Shown piece by piece: positions 1 to 9,871 of a DNA stretch of 64,000 bases. This DNA comes from Methylotenera sp. (lineage in GTDB: Bacteria; Pseudomonadota; Gammaproteobacteria; Burkholderiales; Methylophilaceae): assembly GCA_030652995.1 (NCBI GenBank), contig JAUSAG010000033.1, positions 1-64,000 of the forward strand, given 5' to 3'. Position numbers and translations under genes: made by a program. Position 1 is the stretch's first letter, and the number at the start of each line of letters is the position of its first letter. Under the pieces are notes generated by a model. It was not told the origin of the DNA, did not search any database, and saw nothing but the letters and a program-made list of their open reading frames with translations.

Positions 1-90
1 AGATGCGGATCTTAGTGGCGGTTAGCATGAATGTTATTGTATATAATATATTGTATTTACAGTAAGCAAAGGATAACTTCGTCATCCGCG

Positions 91-183
91 CTATTCATCT
101 CCGCCGTGAACGGCAAAGATTTCCGCGCAATAAGTGTTAAATAGTTCGCCAAACATGTCGCCTAATAAATCATTAAGGGGCAT
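91..183 (-). CDS. possible 30-residue peptide or gene remnant
   Basis: A short ATG-to-stop frame of 30 residues begins MPLNDLLGDMFGELFNTY and ends HGGDE. The frame is closed by a TAG five codons upstream of the ATG, and no clear Shine-Dalgarno sequence precedes it. The amino-acid composition looks protein-like (hydrophobic and acidic helix pattern), so it could be a small gene or the tail of a decayed one. I do not recognise the family. It lies downstream of fliR, where other genomes often carry flhB or unrelated genes. Confidence 0.2.
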   Translation of the reverse strand: MPLNDLLGDMFGELFNTYCAEIFAVHGGDE

Positions 184-252
184 TTGGTAGAGAATCTATT
201 TGCAAGCTTACGGATTTCAGAATAAGCCAACTTATTTCAAGTTAAGCCAACT

Positions 253-1053
253 TTAGGGTGTTAGTGTCGGCACAGTAGTTTTAGGTATTGCAACCTGATT
301 CATATTATTTGCGCCCTGCTCTATAAAGCTAACAATCGGCTTCTGCATCCCGGGTAGCGCCAAAGCGAGTACCAAAAAACCAATCCCTAACGTAATAGGA
401 AAACCAATACCAAAGATATTAAGCTGAGGTGCTGTTCTTGTGAGAATCCCCAAGGCCATATTGGTAATGAGTAATGCCGTGATGGCAGGCAAGGCTAGTA
501 ACAAGCCCACGCTAAATATAGTTTCACCCCACAGTGCAATTTTCATCGCATCTATGCCACTGCTAGTCATTGCAATTGGCATAGTGACAAAGCTATTAGC
601 CACAGTGGTTACAATAATCAAGTGCCCATCTAAGCTTAAAAAAATGAGCATCGCCAGCAACACCAAAAGCTGATTCAACGCGGTCGATTGCCCTCGCGTT
701 TGCGGATCAAAAAACGAAGCGAAACCCAAACCCATGGTCATGCCTATCATTTGACCAGCCAGATCAACGGCAGCGAATACCATACGCATGCTAAAACCAA
801 TCGCCAGCCCAATAATTACTTGCTGAATTAAAATGAGTAACCCCTGTAATGAGAAAATTTCAAATGCAGGTAGTGGCGGGATATTGGGTAGAATAATGAG
901 TGTGAGCGTAATGCCGAGCCCGAGCTTAGCTTGGGCAGGGATGGCACTATGGCTAAAAATTGGGACAATAGCGATTACCGCTAAAATGCGAGTCAATGGC
1001 CATAGCAGGGCTATAATCCAGGTTTGTAATAGCTCACTGCTGAAAGAAATCAT
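253..1053 (-). CDS. fliR: flagellar export gate protein FliR
   Basis: FliR is an integral inner-membrane component of the flagellar type III export gate, where it forms the FliP5-Q4-R1 pore complex. The 266-residue product is a run of hydrophobic segments starting MISFSSELLQTWIIALLWPL, with the family-typical stretch FASFFDPQTRGQSTALNQLL in the first half; its length is normal for FliR. It is the last gene of the fliF-fliR operon, 30 bp after fliQ. The ATG at 1053 is well placed. Assignment rests on family pattern and on the fliP-fliQ-fliR order. Confidence 0.95.
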   Translation of the reverse strand: MISFSSELLQTWIIALLWPLTRILAVIAIVPIFSHSAIPAQAKLGLGITLTLIILPNIPPLPAFEIFSLQGLLILIQQVIIGLAIGFSMRMVFAAVDLAGQMIGMTMGLGFASFFDPQTRGQSTALNQLLVLLAMLIFLSLDGHLIIVTTVANSFVTMPIAMTSSGIDAMKIALWGETIFSVGLLLALPAITALLITNMALGILTRTAPQLNIFGIGFPITLGIGFLVLALALPGMQKPIVSFIEQGANNMNQVAIPKTTVPTLTP

Positions 1054-1083
1054 TTTTTAAAGCGACTTGAAAGGTCTTTGACC

Positions 1084-1353
1084 TTAATTTGCCATCGCAG
1101 GTATATTGGTAAAAACCAAACGCATATAATCCACCATCGTTGTCAGCATCCAAGGGCCAGCAACCATGAGAGCAACAAAAACGCCGACTAACTTAGGAAT
1201 AAACGACAAGGTTTGTTCGTTAATTTGGGTGGCGGCCTGAAATATACTTACCAGCAAGCCAATTGCGAGAACAGTTAACAAAATAGGCGCCGCAATCATC
1301 AATGTCACTTCCATGGCATCACGACCTATCGTCATCACACTTTCTGGTGTCAT
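1084..1353 (-). CDS. fliQ: flagellar export gate protein FliQ
   Basis: FliQ is a small inner-membrane subunit of the flagellar export gate. The 89-residue protein begins MTPESVMTIGRDAMEV and has two long hydrophobic helices (about residues 14-38 and 52-76) joined by a polar loop containing the family-typical QAATQINEQTLSFIPK. Both length and topology match the family. It lies between fliP and fliR in the conserved order. Confidence 0.95.
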   Translation of the reverse strand: MTPESVMTIGRDAMEVTLMIAAPILLTVLAIGLLVSIFQAATQINEQTLSFIPKLVGVFVALMVAGPWMLTTMVDYMRLVFTNIPAMAN

Positions 1354-1402
1354 TAAAACTCCCTAATCATTCCAAAAGCTTTGCAAGTGCCTACGCAAGT
1401 TA

Positions 1403-2158
1403 TCATGTGTAAAAGCTCTGCACAAGTGAGCCTAGTAGCAGTTGCCAGCCATCTACTAATACAAATAACATCAATTTAAACGGTAGCGCCACAATCGCTG
1501 GCGACACCATCATCATCCCCATCGACATCAACACGCTAGCGACCACCATATCAATAATCAAAAATGGGATAAATATCGCAAAGCCAATTTGAAAAGCTGT
1601 TTTTAACTCACTGGTCACAAAAGCTGGCACTAACACTTTTAGTGGCACTTGTTCTGGCGACTCAATTTGCTCAACCTGTGCCATTTTAACAAACAAGGCT
1701 AAATCACCTTCTCGCGTTTGTTTTAACATAAACTCTTTAAGTGGCGCCACGCCTTTCTCTGCAGCCTCTAGCATGGTGATTTTGTTTTCTGATAGAGGCT
1801 GATAAGCATCAATATAAATTTTATCGATCACTGGGCTCATCACAAAAAAAGTAAGGAACAAAGCCAAACCCACCATCACCTGGTTTGGCGGTGCTGATTG
1901 CGTACCCAACGCTTGGCGCAAAAGTGACAGCACAATAATGATGCGGGTAAAGCCTGTCATCATCAGCAAAGCTGCCGGCAAAAAAGTAAGTGACGTGAGT
2001 AAAATCAGCATCTGCAGGCTCAGAGAATAATCCTGACCGCCACCAGCGCTAGGCGTAGCATTGATGAGTGGCAAACCATTTTCAGCAAATAACACCGTTG
2101 GCAACAGCATTAAGCCGGTAGCCATGATTATCTGTAAAAGCTTCTTATTATTTTGCAT
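1403..2158 (-). CDS. fliP: flagellar export gate protein FliP
   Basis: FliP is the main pore-forming subunit of the flagellar type III export gate in the inner membrane. The 251-residue precursor has a cleavable-looking signal peptide (about residues 1-25), as is known for FliP, then four hydrophobic segments. Family signatures are [18 protein letters not shown]-like text (here [18 protein letters not shown]) and the C-terminal [20 protein letters not shown]. It overlaps the end of fliO by 11 bp, which suggests translational coupling. Confidence 0.96.
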   Translation of the reverse strand: MQNNKKLLQIIMATGLMLLPTVLFAENGLPLINATPSAGGGQDYSLSLQMLILLTSLTFLPAALLMMTGFTRIIIVLSLLRQALGTQSAPPNQVMVGLALFLTFFVMSPVIDKIYIDAYQPLSENKITMLEAAEKGVAPLKEFMLKQTREGDLALFVKMAQVEQIESPEQVPLKVLVPAFVTSELKTAFQIGFAIFIPFLIIDMVVASVLMSMGMMMVSPAIVALPFKLMLFVLVDGWQLLLGSLVQSFYT

Positions 2159-2627
2159 TATTGTTCTCAGAAAACTTGCTAGCCGATTTTTTTAGACGTT
2201 GTGCGAGTAAGGCAGCAAAGCTTTGCTGTTGAGGATCGACAGCATGGCGGGAATTTAAACCACCATCTGTATGAGATATGTCCGCATCAATATCAGCCCC
2301 TATGTCTAAGTTAGCAATGGCATTCACGCGCCCGGGCGCCACCCCCACCACTAACCAACGCCCTGCAACCTCTAGCACCACAATGCGCTCACGTGAACCA
2401 ACGCTTACGCCACCTACAATGCGTACCGCTGATTGTTGCCCACCGACACCTGGCATCATGCGCTTTAACGCCCATGTCACCAGGGCCATTACGCCTAATA
2501 CCACAACTAGCCCGAATAGCATTTTTAATATACCACTCGTCGGTGTTGGTGTAACGGCTTCGGCTGCCCATAGTGAACTACCACTGGCAGACACAACAAA
2601 TACCAGAAATTTTAATAAAATTTTCAT
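2148..2627 (-). CDS. fliO: flagellar biosynthetic protein FliO
   Basis: FliO assists assembly and stability of the FliP ring. The 159-residue protein has an N-terminal signal-like segment (about 1-21), a single membrane helix (about 33-52, [18 protein letters not shown]) and a short cytoplasmic FliO domain with the motif [20 protein letters not shown]. The hydrophilic tail is variable. It sits between fliN and fliP and overlaps fliP by 11 bp. Confidence comes from both motif and position. Confidence 0.92.
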   Translation of the reverse strand: MKILLKFLVFVVSASGSSLWAAEAVTPTPTSGILKMLFGLVVVLGVMALVTWALKRMMPGVGGQQSAVRIVGGVSVGSRERIVVLEVAGRWLVVGVAPGRVNAIANLDIGADIDADISHTDGGLNSRHAVDPQQQSFAALLAQRLKKSASKFSENNNAK

Positions 2628-2685
2628 TGGGGATTTATCTAATTAAGCATTGGTGCATGAGTTTAAAGATGATGAAACACTCAAT

Positions 2686-3162
2686 CTAGCGATTAATTTT
2701 TCTAATGCGTTCAGCAGGGGTAATAATATCGGTTAAACGAATACCAAATTTGTCGTTCACCACTACAACTTCACCTTGTGCAATCAGGCAGCCGTTCACC
2801 AAAACATCCATTGGCTCGCCCGCCATGCCGTCCAGCTCAACCACAGAGCCTTGTGCTAACTGCAGTAAGTTTTTAATTGCAATTTTAGTGCGGCCTAGTT
2901 CCACGGTCAGTTGTACTGGGATATCTAAAATAAAATCAATGTCGTTTTGCGTTTCTTGCATTTTATTTTTAGCCGTAAATTCAGTAAAGACCTGCGTCTG
3001 CTCAGCTTTGCTGGTCTGTAGCACTGCGGCTTGCTCATCCATTGCAGCGCCCCAATCATCAACCGGCTCAGTAGGGTCGGCTGAAGCCTGCTCCGCCATT
3101 GCAGCACCCCAATCATCCTCCGCAATTGTTTCTATGCCGCCATCAGCTGGATCAGTCGCCAT
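2686..3162 (-). CDS. fliN: flagellar motor switch protein FliN
   Basis: FliN is a C-ring subunit that, with FliM, forms the SpoA-domain base of the switch and docks the export ATPase complex through FliH. The 158-residue protein carries its SpoA domain at about residues 78-155 (DIPVQLTVELGRTKIAIKNL, then the FGIRLTDIITPAERI end). The N-terminal extension holds a direct duplication, DDWGAAMAEQA at 16-26 and DDWGAAMDEQA at 35-45. The family usually shows one such W..A..EQ element. It overlaps fliM by 11 bp. Confidence 0.95.
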   Translation of the reverse strand: MATDPADGGIETIAEDDWGAAMAEQASADPTEPVDDWGAAMDEQAAVLQTSKAEQTQVFTEFTAKNKMQETQNDIDFILDIPVQLTVELGRTKIAIKNLLQLAQGSVVELDGMAGEPMDVLVNGCLIAQGEVVVVNDKFGIRLTDIITPAERIRKINR

Positions 3163-4156
3163 AAGGTTCTCCTTTGATATATTCAGTTGAATTTGATCTT
3201 AAAAGCTTTTCTACACGTAGGGCATACTGACCGTTAAACACCCCGTATTTACATAACATGACCGGCACACCATCCACTTTTGCCTCAACAGCCTCGTCGA
3301 TATTAAGCGGAATCACATCGCCCACTTTCATATTTAACACATCACCTAATTCCATTTTAGTTTGTGCTAAATCAGCCACAATTTCTATTTCTGCAGCCTG
3401 AACCTGCTGCGTCATCAGTTTAACCCAGCGCTTATCAGCACCAAGTACCTCACCTTGTAATGGTGATGATAAAATATCACGTAGCGGTTCCACCATAGAA
3501 TAAGGCATGCAAAAATGAATCTCACCACTAGCTGGGCCTAGTTCTACATTAAAAGTAGTCACTACAACTACTTCATTCGGAGTCGCAATATTGGCAAACT
3601 GGGTGTTCATTTCTGAGCGAATATATTCAAAAGTTACAGGGTACACCGGCTCCCACGATTTAGCGTAAGTTTCAAATACAATATTGAGAATACGCTGAAT
3701 AATTCGTTGCTCAGTTTGGGTAAAATCTCGTCCTTCAACCCGAGTATGAAAGCGGCCATCGCCGCCGAACATCGTGTCCACGACTAAAAAAACCAGCGTT
3801 GGATCAAACACCATCAATGCGGTACCGCGTAATGGCTTTACTGATACAAGATTTAAATTGGTAGGCACAACCAAATTACGAATAAAGTCGCTATATTTAG
3901 TAATGCGCACTGGGCCAACTGAAACCTCAACTGTACGCCGTAAAAAGTTAAACAACTCAATACGCACAAGACGCGCAAAGCGTTCATTGATAATTTCGAG
4001 CGTAGGCATACGCCCACGCACTATACGCTCTTGCGTCGCTAAATTATAATCACGCACACCTGTAGTTTCACCTACTGGGTTTTCGTCATCCGAATCTCCA
4101 CCAACGCCTTTTAATAAAGCATCAACTTCATCCTGTGATAAAAATTTATCCGCCAT
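3152..4156 (-). CDS. fliM: flagellar motor switch protein FliM
   Basis: FliM is the C-ring protein that binds CheY-phosphate and switches rotation direction. The 334-residue product has the N-terminal CheY-P binding peptide LSQDEVDALL (residues 6-15), the middle FliM domain beginning around RMPTLEIINERFARLVRIEL, and a C-terminal SpoA domain (about 250-325). Length is normal. Its 3' end overlaps fliN by 11 bp, and fliL precedes it by 18 bp. Confidence 0.97.
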   Translation of the reverse strand: MADKFLSQDEVDALLKGVGGDSDDENPVGETTGVRDYNLATQERIVRGRMPTLEIINERFARLVRIELFNFLRRTVEVSVGPVRITKYSDFIRNLVVPTNLNLVSVKPLRGTALMVFDPTLVFLVVDTMFGGDGRFHTRVEGRDFTQTEQRIIQRILNIVFETYAKSWEPVYPVTFEYIRSEMNTQFANIATPNEVVVVTTFNVELGPASGEIHFCMPYSMVEPLRDILSSPLQGEVLGADKRWVKLMTQQVQAAEIEIVADLAQTKMELGDVLNMKVGDVIPLNIDEAVEAKVDGVPVMLCKYGVFNGQYALRVEKLLRSNSTEYIKGEPYGD

Positions 4157-4174
4157 GGTTAGAAAACACGCACT

Positions 4175-4678
4175 TTACTGAATCACAAAAGAGGTAAAAA
4201 ACACACCTAAAACTTCTTGTGGTTTGCCTCCGGTAGCAAAAGGTTTTTTAACTTCAGCAACAATTTCTTCTGTTAATTCTTGCTTACCTTCTACGGTAGA
4301 AATTTCAGAGGCACTTTTGCTGGTTAACAGCATTAATAAACGGCTACGCACTGCTGGCATTTGCACTTTTATGGCTTCAGCGGCTTCTGGTGTCGGCACT
4401 TGTAAAGACAAATCTAATTGTAAAAACTTCTCATCCGGATCAGCCTGCAGGTTCACGGTAAAAGTCTCAAGCGTCAAAAATACTGGCGCTGGCGCTGGCT
4501 TTTCTTGTTTAACTTCCACTTTTTTATGGTCTGATTTTTGTTGTGTTAAAAACCAGGTAGCACCGCCGCCGCCAGCTAATAGTAGTACTGCGGCAATGAT
4601 GATAATCAGTTTTTTCTTCGATGCTGGTGCAGCTTCTTCTGCATCAGATTTTGGATCTTGTTTTGGATCTTGCGCCAT
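4175..4678 (-). CDS. fliL: flagellar basal-body-associated protein FliL
   Basis: FliL is a single-pass inner-membrane protein that supports the stators around the motor. The 167-residue protein has a short charged cytoplasmic leader, one membrane helix (about 24-45) and a periplasmic stomatin-like FliL domain (about 60-167) containing FTVNLQADPDEKFLQLDLSL and ending GVFFTSFVIQ, typical for the family. It leads the fliL-M-N-O-P-Q-R sub-operon after a roughly 200-bp spacer following fliK, so an internal promoter is possible. Confidence 0.95.
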   Translation of the reverse strand: MAQDPKQDPKSDAEEAAPASKKKLIIIIAAVLLLAGGGGATWFLTQQKSDHKKVEVKQEKPAPAPVFLTLETFTVNLQADPDEKFLQLDLSLQVPTPEAAEAIKVQMPAVRSRLLMLLTSKSASEISTVEGKQELTEEIVAEVKKPFATGGKPQEVLGVFFTSFVIQ

Positions 4679-4883
4679 ATAATTACCTTTTTCGTTTTAA
4701 CTTTTACATGAGTCGCTTATTATGCGGCCTCAGTAAGCGTTATTGACTATATTATAAAAAAAAGACCTTGTAACAAGCGCAGATAAGACGTGAAAAAAGG
4801 CGCTAGACTATGGTTTTCTATTCAACCAGTCAATCCCTTACTGATGCCAACATCTCGGTCGATCAAGCATGCTACACATAGCT
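4679..4883. other. fliK-fliL spacer
   Basis: This 205-bp spacer is longer than most gaps in the operon. It contains AT-rich stretches (around 4748-4770) that could hold a promoter for fliL and the downstream genes, but I see no exact sigma-28 or sigma-54 match and no strong terminator hairpin. Confidence 0.4.
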
Positions 4884-6191
4884 TTAAGCAAATGTATCTA
4901 CTAAGCCATTGGCTACCCTAACAACAGGACTAGTTTTGACTGCAGTTTCCGCTTGCGCTAAATTGGCATTGCTCTGTGCCTGTGTAAGCGCCCTATTTTG
5001 CTCAGCTTGCTGAAAACCTTGTTGTGATTGCTGACTAGTACTAACATTGGCTTGACCAAGCTGAATGCCTGATTCTTGCATTCTATCGCGCAAGTTTGAT
5101 AAGCCATGCTCTAAAGCTTTTCTAACCTCATCATTATCTGAAATAAATGTCGCGTCAGCCTGATTATTATGTACATGAATCACCACTTTTAGCGGGCCTA
5201 AATCTGGTGGATTTAATGTTAGCGACGCCGATTGCTCGCCCGCGCCAACCATCCACATTACTTTTTGGCTAATGGCTTGATCCCAACCAGTTTTACCAGG
5301 AAAAACATTGATAGTATTTGCACTGCCTGCTTGCTGTGCTGCCAATGGATTATTGGCTTGCGCGCTAGCCACCTGCGCCGCAGGCACCTGATGCACCGTT
5401 GTAACATTGTTTGCAACTTCTTTACCCGCAAACTCTTTAACTGCATTAAGTATGCTTTTATTTGCACTTAAATCCTCAACCGTAGCTTTAGTAGCAATAT
5501 TCTCAAAATTACCTTCACTAGGTCGCTGCATTCCTCTGGCCTTGCTATCAGCGCTATCAACCGCACCTTTTTCGTGAGTACTTTTAGCTTGAGACAAAGC
5601 ATTTCCTAGCATTGTATCTAGGTTTTTCTGTGTTTTAGCAACTGTATCCACGCCCAAAGATAATTGCGTGTTTGTATTAGCCTCTGCCGAAGTTAAGGTG
5701 TTCTGCGAATTAAGCAATGCGGTAATATGCGCGATTGCACCAAGGTTAGGGCTCGCAACACTTTGTGTGGTTAGATCGTCGAAGCTCAAAGCACGCGCAT
5801 TAACACTCGCATCTTTTTCACCTTTGGCAGCCAAAGATAATTCAATACCGTCTAATTGATCACTCACAGTCAAGCTCGACTGCATGTCTTGGGCGGCAGT
5901 TGCAACCTGGTTAAGCGCTTCATCAGCAGTCACTTTTGTTGCCGCCTCTTGCTTATTTGCGGTAGATGGTTTTGCCGCTTGCGTATTTTGCGGCGTTTTA
6001 TTTTGTGCATTTACCTGCGGCGCTTGCTTTGGTTGAGATGACTGCTTTTTAGCTTGCCTAGCCAACTCTACTTGAAAAGGCGTTTTTGTAGTGCTAGATG
6101 TCGATTTATTTAAAATAGGCTCACTTTTGCTAGCAAGCTCAGTTATATTTTTTTGAGCGGACAGAGGTGCTTTTAATAATGAAGTTTGCAT
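4884..6191 (-). CDS. fliK: flagellar hook-length control protein FliK
   Basis: FliK is the secreted molecular ruler that measures hook length and triggers the FlhB export switch. From the ATG at 6191 the protein is about 435 residues. The N-terminal two thirds are low-complexity and rich in Gln, Ala, Lys and Thr. The conserved FliK C-terminal domain lies at about 315-390, with the hallmark ASLTLNPPDLGPLKVVIHV. A TTG three codons upstream keeps the frame open, but AAAGG sits about 9 nt before the ATG, so the ATG is preferred. It follows fliJ in the operon. Confidence 0.93.
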   Translation of the reverse strand: MQTSLLKAPLSAQKNITELASKSEPILNKSTSSTTKTPFQVELARQAKKQSSQPKQAPQVNAQNKTPQNTQAAKPSTANKQEAATKVTADEALNQVATAAQDMQSSLTVSDQLDGIELSLAAKGEKDASVNARALSFDDLTTQSVASPNLGAIAHITALLNSQNTLTSAEANTNTQLSLGVDTVAKTQKNLDTMLGNALSQAKSTHEKGAVDSADSKARGMQRPSEGNFENIATKATVEDLSANKSILNAVKEFAGKEVANNVTTVHQVPAAQVASAQANNPLAAQQAGSANTINVFPGKTGWDQAISQKVMWMVGAGEQSASLTLNPPDLGPLKVVIHVHNNQADATFISDNDEVRKALEHGLSNLRDRMQESGIQLGQANVSTSQQSQQGFQQAEQNRALTQAQSNANLAQAETAVKTSPVVRVANGLVDTFA

Positions 6192-6265
6192 ATCACTCAA
6201 CCTTTAAGACGTAGTTCAATATTAGCGTTTGTGTGGTTATTTCAATTGATTAAAATAAAGCCTAA

Positions 6266-6712
6266 TCAACGCTTAGTTCTGCTTATTCGTGTTGCATATT
6301 CATCTGTCATTTTTTGATCTTTCTTTTGCTCAACTTTAAGCTCGCGCTTGTCTGAGCGACTTATCAGCACATCATACGAACGTTTTTTACGCTGGCTTTC
6401 TTGCCAAAGCTCTCGATGCAAGCTGACTTGCCGCCTAGCCGTTTCCAACACATCTTGTTGACCGGCAATCGCTTGATCAAGCTTTTTAAAAAAGTTTTGA
6501 AAGTTCTGGTAAGCCTCAGCGTTCATGCCAATGGCAAGTGACTTATTTAAATTATCAAGATAACCTAGCCGATACTCAATTAACATGTCATATTTTTTCT
6601 GCGCATCATCTGCGACTTTCATAGCGCTAGCTAAAGCTTCAGTAGCCAACTCCACTTCTTTAGTGGCAATTTCATCCAACATTTTTAACACATTTTTTGA
6701 TTGTGAAACCAT
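6266..6712 (-). CDS. fliJ: flagellar export chaperone/stalk protein FliJ
   Basis: FliJ is the central coiled-coil stalk of the flagellar export ATPase and links FliI to FlhA. The 148-residue protein is almost wholly charged and helical with heptad-like spacing and no membrane segment, as expected for FliJ. It ends with a strongly basic tail. Identification relies on length, coiled-coil character and position between fliI and fliK. Confidence 0.9.
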   Translation of the reverse strand: MVSQSKNVLKMLDEIATKEVELATEALASAMKVADDAQKKYDMLIEYRLGYLDNLNKSLAIGMNAEAYQNFQNFFKKLDQAIAGQQDVLETARRQVSLHRELWQESQRKKRSYDVLISRSDKRELKVEQKKDQKMTDEYATRISRTKR

Positions 6713-6742
6713 GGCTTATTCCTATGTGTTTTCCAAATAAGT

Positions 6743-8191
6743 TTAATTCAACGGGATTCCATCTAACACACCGGCTAAAAAGTGAATACTTTCATCCCAA
6801 TCTGCACGTTGCGACACATCTTGCTGTAAAAACTGCTCAATAATTTCATGTCTGGCAATCGCTAAATCCAGTAAGGCATCACTACCCGCTTCGTAAGCAC
6901 CAACGTTGATTAAATCGATACTCCGCATGTAACGCGAATTAAGCTGCTTTAACTTCTGCGCCAACTTTTGGTGCGCGGGACTAGTAATGTTATGCATGGC
7001 ACGGCTAATTGACTGCTCAATATCAATCGCAGGATAATGGCCGCTTTCAGCCAAGCTACGGCTTAAAACAATATGGCCATCTAAAATTGCACGTGCGGCA
7101 TCAGCAATAGGGTCTTGCTGATCATCACCCTCTGTCAATACTGTATAAAAAGCGGTGATTGAGCCCTCGCCTCGCAAACCATTGCCTGTACGCTCTACCA
7201 ATGCCGGCAATTTAGCAAATACAGATGGCGGATAACCTTTAGTTGCTGGCGGCTCGCCAATCGCCAGTGCTATTTCACGTTGCGCCATGGCGTAACGTGT
7301 CAGTGAATCCATAATCAACAACACATTTTTACCTTGATCACGAAAATTCTCAGCAATGGTTGTTGCATAATTAGCGCCTTGCAGACGCATTAAGGCAGAA
7401 GCATCGGCAGGGGCGGCCACCACCACAGAGCGTGCCAGCCCTTCAGGGCCTAAAATCTGCTCGATAAACTCTTGTACTTCACGTCCACGCTCACCGATCA
7501 AACCCACCACAATCACGTCAGCCGTGGTATAGCGTGCCATCATGCCTAACAGCACACTTTTACCCACGCCTGAGCCCGCAAACAAACCCATCCGCTGGCC
7601 ACGGCCAACGGTTAACATGCTGTTGATAGCACGCACACCTACATCTAATACATCTTCAATAGGTGCGCGCATTAGAGGGTTCATCGGTCGCGAGGTTAAT
7701 GCCGCACTTTGTGTTGCTCGAACAGGTCCGAGGCTATCTAATGGATTACCTGCGCCGTCCAATACGCGACCTAGCAGCTCATTACCAACGGGTAAATGGC
7801 GCGCTCTATCAGTCACGCGTCTGCGTGGCGGTTGCCCATGATGAGGCTTGGGTAAGCTTTCCGCCACTTCCAAAGCAAATACTTTGGCACCAGGCACTAC
7901 GCCATCGACGCTACTTTGCGGCATCAACAACATACGCTCGCCATCAAAACCAACCACTTCAGCTTCAAGCCGGTGCCCTTCGCTCAACGGCACAAAACAA
8001 GCACTTCCAATCGGCAATTTAATCCCGACCGCCTCCATCACCAACCCGGTTAACTTAACAATGCGTCCAGCAACTTCTAAAGGCTCAACGATACGTAAAA
8101 TTTCTTTACAGTCACGAATATGGTCATGCCAGCGTTGCTGATGAACGTTAGGCTGTTGCTCACCTGAAGTTTTCAGCAGTTGCTGATTCAC
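6743..8191 (-). CDS. fliI: flagellum-specific ATPase FliI
   Basis: FliI is the hexameric ATPase that energises flagellar protein export, working with FliH and FliJ at the cytoplasmic face of the gate. The 482-residue protein has the F1-beta-like fold with Walker A GSGVGKS at 206-212, Walker B LLIMDS at 291-296 and the family [12 protein letters not shown] segment at 233-244. The start is a GTG whose last bases form the fliH stop (GTGA, 4-bp overlap), indicating coupled translation. Confidence 0.97.
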   Translation of the reverse strand: MNQQLLKTSGEQQPNVHQQRWHDHIRDCKEILRIVEPLEVAGRIVKLTGLVMEAVGIKLPIGSACFVPLSEGHRLEAEVVGFDGERMLLMPQSSVDGVVPGAKVFALEVAESLPKPHHGQPPRRRVTDRARHLPVGNELLGRVLDGAGNPLDSLGPVRATQSAALTSRPMNPLMRAPIEDVLDVGVRAINSMLTVGRGQRMGLFAGSGVGKSVLLGMMARYTTADVIVVGLIGERGREVQEFIEQILGPEGLARSVVVAAPADASALMRLQGANYATTIAENFRDQGKNVLLIMDSLTRYAMAQREIALAIGEPPATKGYPPSVFAKLPALVERTGNGLRGEGSITAFYTVLTEGDDQQDPIADAARAILDGHIVLSRSLAESGHYPAIDIEQSISRAMHNITSPAHQKLAQKLKQLNSRYMRSIDLINVGAYEAGSDALLDLAIARHEIIEQFLQQDVSQRADWDESIHFLAGVLDGIPLN

Positions 8192-8859
8192 GCCAACAAC
8201 CAGTCATTATTTTGCGCCAATGCCTCGGTAATTCTCTTCCAGCGCATTTCATTGGTAGCATCCACCTGGTTAGCCCCCGTTTCAACCTGGCAACCACCAC
8301 GCTCGATATTACTATCTTCGTGTATTTGCCAATGGTCATTGGCAATTTCATCAGCCATATATTCGCGTAACAACTGCATATCATCACGATGCACTAAAAT
8401 TCTGGCGGGCTTTTGAATATGCGGTAAATAATGAATGGCATCCAACACAACAGGCAACAAAGTCTGCGTATCAACACTTAACTTAACTTTCAGCATTGCC
8501 TTTGCAATATCTAAAGCTAACGATAAAACGTCATCTGCAATCTGCTCATCGGACTGCTCCAAAGCATGGCTAAACGCATTCATTAATGTTAAAAAGCTTT
8601 GTTGATCTTCTTGTCCGCGCTCTCTTGCATTTGCCATACCCACAGCAAACCCTTCCTGCATGCCTTTACTATAAGCCTCTTTACGTGCGCTTTCAAAAAT
8701 TTTGGCTATTTGTTCCGTCTCAACAGCAGGGCCTTTTTTCTGAGGTGAACTTGCGTTGCCACGTGCGCCGGTCAGGCTTTGATTAGCATCTGCAAATGAA
8801 GCCATCTCCCAGCGTTCATAGGCAGTTTGCTGCTCCTTAGGCACCTTCACGTTAGACAT
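8188..8859 (-). CDS. fliH: flagellar assembly protein FliH
   Basis: FliH is the regulator and peripheral stalk of FliI and tethers the ATPase to FliN in the C-ring. The product of about 223 residues from ATG 8859 has an aromatic N-terminal patch ([10 protein letters not shown]), a charged helical region and the C-terminal FliH/V-ATPase-E-like domain (about 110-215). A TTG three codons upstream also keeps the frame open, but AAGG lies 9 nt before the ATG. It overlaps fliI by 4 bp. Confidence 0.93.
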   Translation of the reverse strand: MSNVKVPKEQQTAYERWEMASFADANQSLTGARGNASSPQKKGPAVETEQIAKIFESARKEAYSKGMQEGFAVGMANARERGQEDQQSFLTLMNAFSHALEQSDEQIADDVLSLALDIAKAMLKVKLSVDTQTLLPVVLDAIHYLPHIQKPARILVHRDDMQLLREYMADEIANDHWQIHEDSNIERGGCQVETGANQVDATNEMRWKRITEALAQNNDWLLA

Positions 8860-8870
8860 TCTGAGCAACC

Positions 8871-9869
8871 TTATACATATTGATCATCGCCACCCTTACC
8901 TGCCAGCTGAATTTGACCTTCATCCGCAAGCCTACGTACTATCTGCAGAATTTGTTTCTGCTGCGCTTCAACTTCAGATAATTTAACTGGGCCTTTGGAT
9001 TCCAAATCTTCTCGCATCATCTCTGACGCGCGTGACGACATGTTTTTAAATATTTTTTCACGCATTTCTTCCGTCGTGCCTTTTAGCGCAATAATCAGTG
9101 TTTCAGATTGCACCTCACGCAACATGACTTGAATACCTTTATCGTCTATATCCATGATGTTATCGAAGACAAACATCTCATCCATAATTTTTTGCGCCAT
9201 ATCGTCATCGTAATTCTTCAAGCCCTCCATAATAACGGCTTCGTTGTCACCGCTCATAAAGTTCATGATTTCGGCAGCCACTTTAATACCGCCCATGTTT
9301 TGCTTTTTGATATTCTCATTACCAGTCAGCAATTTAGTCATCACATCATTCAACTCACGTAAAGCCACCGGCTTAACCCCATCAAGCGTAGCAATACGCA
9401 ACATAACATCTTGGCGCATTCTTTCAGGAAAATGCCCGATAATTTCTGACGCTTGATCCGGCTCTAAATGCACTAAAATTGTTGCAATAATCTGTGGGTG
9501 CTCATTTTTAATAAACTCAGCTACCGTGTGCGCATCCATCCACTTTAAGCTTTCAATACCGCTGGCATCACGCGTTTGCAAAATACGGTTAAGTAAACTA
9601 GAGGCTTTGTCTTCACCCAACGCTTTATTTAACACAGAGCGAATATATTCATCAGAATCCAAGCCAAGATTACTACTTAACCCAGCCTCTGTCAGAAAAT
9701 CCGTGACCGCAGTTTCTACTTGCTCACGCCCAACTGATTTCATGGTGGCCATGGCGGCCCCCAATTTTTGCACTTCTTTCGGACTCAAAAACTTCATCAC
9801 CTCTGCGGCTTCATCTTCGCCAAGCGCCAGCATCAATACGGCACTGCGCATTACCCCTGCATCACTCAT
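8871..9869 (-). CDS. fliG: flagellar motor switch protein FliG
   Basis: FliG joins the MS-ring to the C-ring and carries the torque-generating residues that meet the MotA stator. The 332-residue protein shows FliG N, middle and C domains in order. The conserved EHPQ motif (EHPQIIATILVHLEPDQA) lies in the middle domain, and the charged C-terminal helix region contains MREDLESKGPVKLSEVEAQQ. Its ATG at 9869 is 2 bp from the fliF stop. Confidence 0.97.
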   Translation of the reverse strand: MSDAGVMRSAVLMLALGEDEAAEVMKFLSPKEVQKLGAAMATMKSVGREQVETAVTDFLTEAGLSSNLGLDSDEYIRSVLNKALGEDKASSLLNRILQTRDASGIESLKWMDAHTVAEFIKNEHPQIIATILVHLEPDQASEIIGHFPERMRQDVMLRIATLDGVKPVALRELNDVMTKLLTGNENIKKQNMGGIKVAAEIMNFMSGDNEAVIMEGLKNYDDDMAQKIMDEMFVFDNIMDIDDKGIQVMLREVQSETLIIALKGTTEEMREKIFKNMSSRASEMMREDLESKGPVKLSEVEAQQKQILQIVRRLADEGQIQLAGKGGDDQYV

Positions 9870-9871
9870 AT

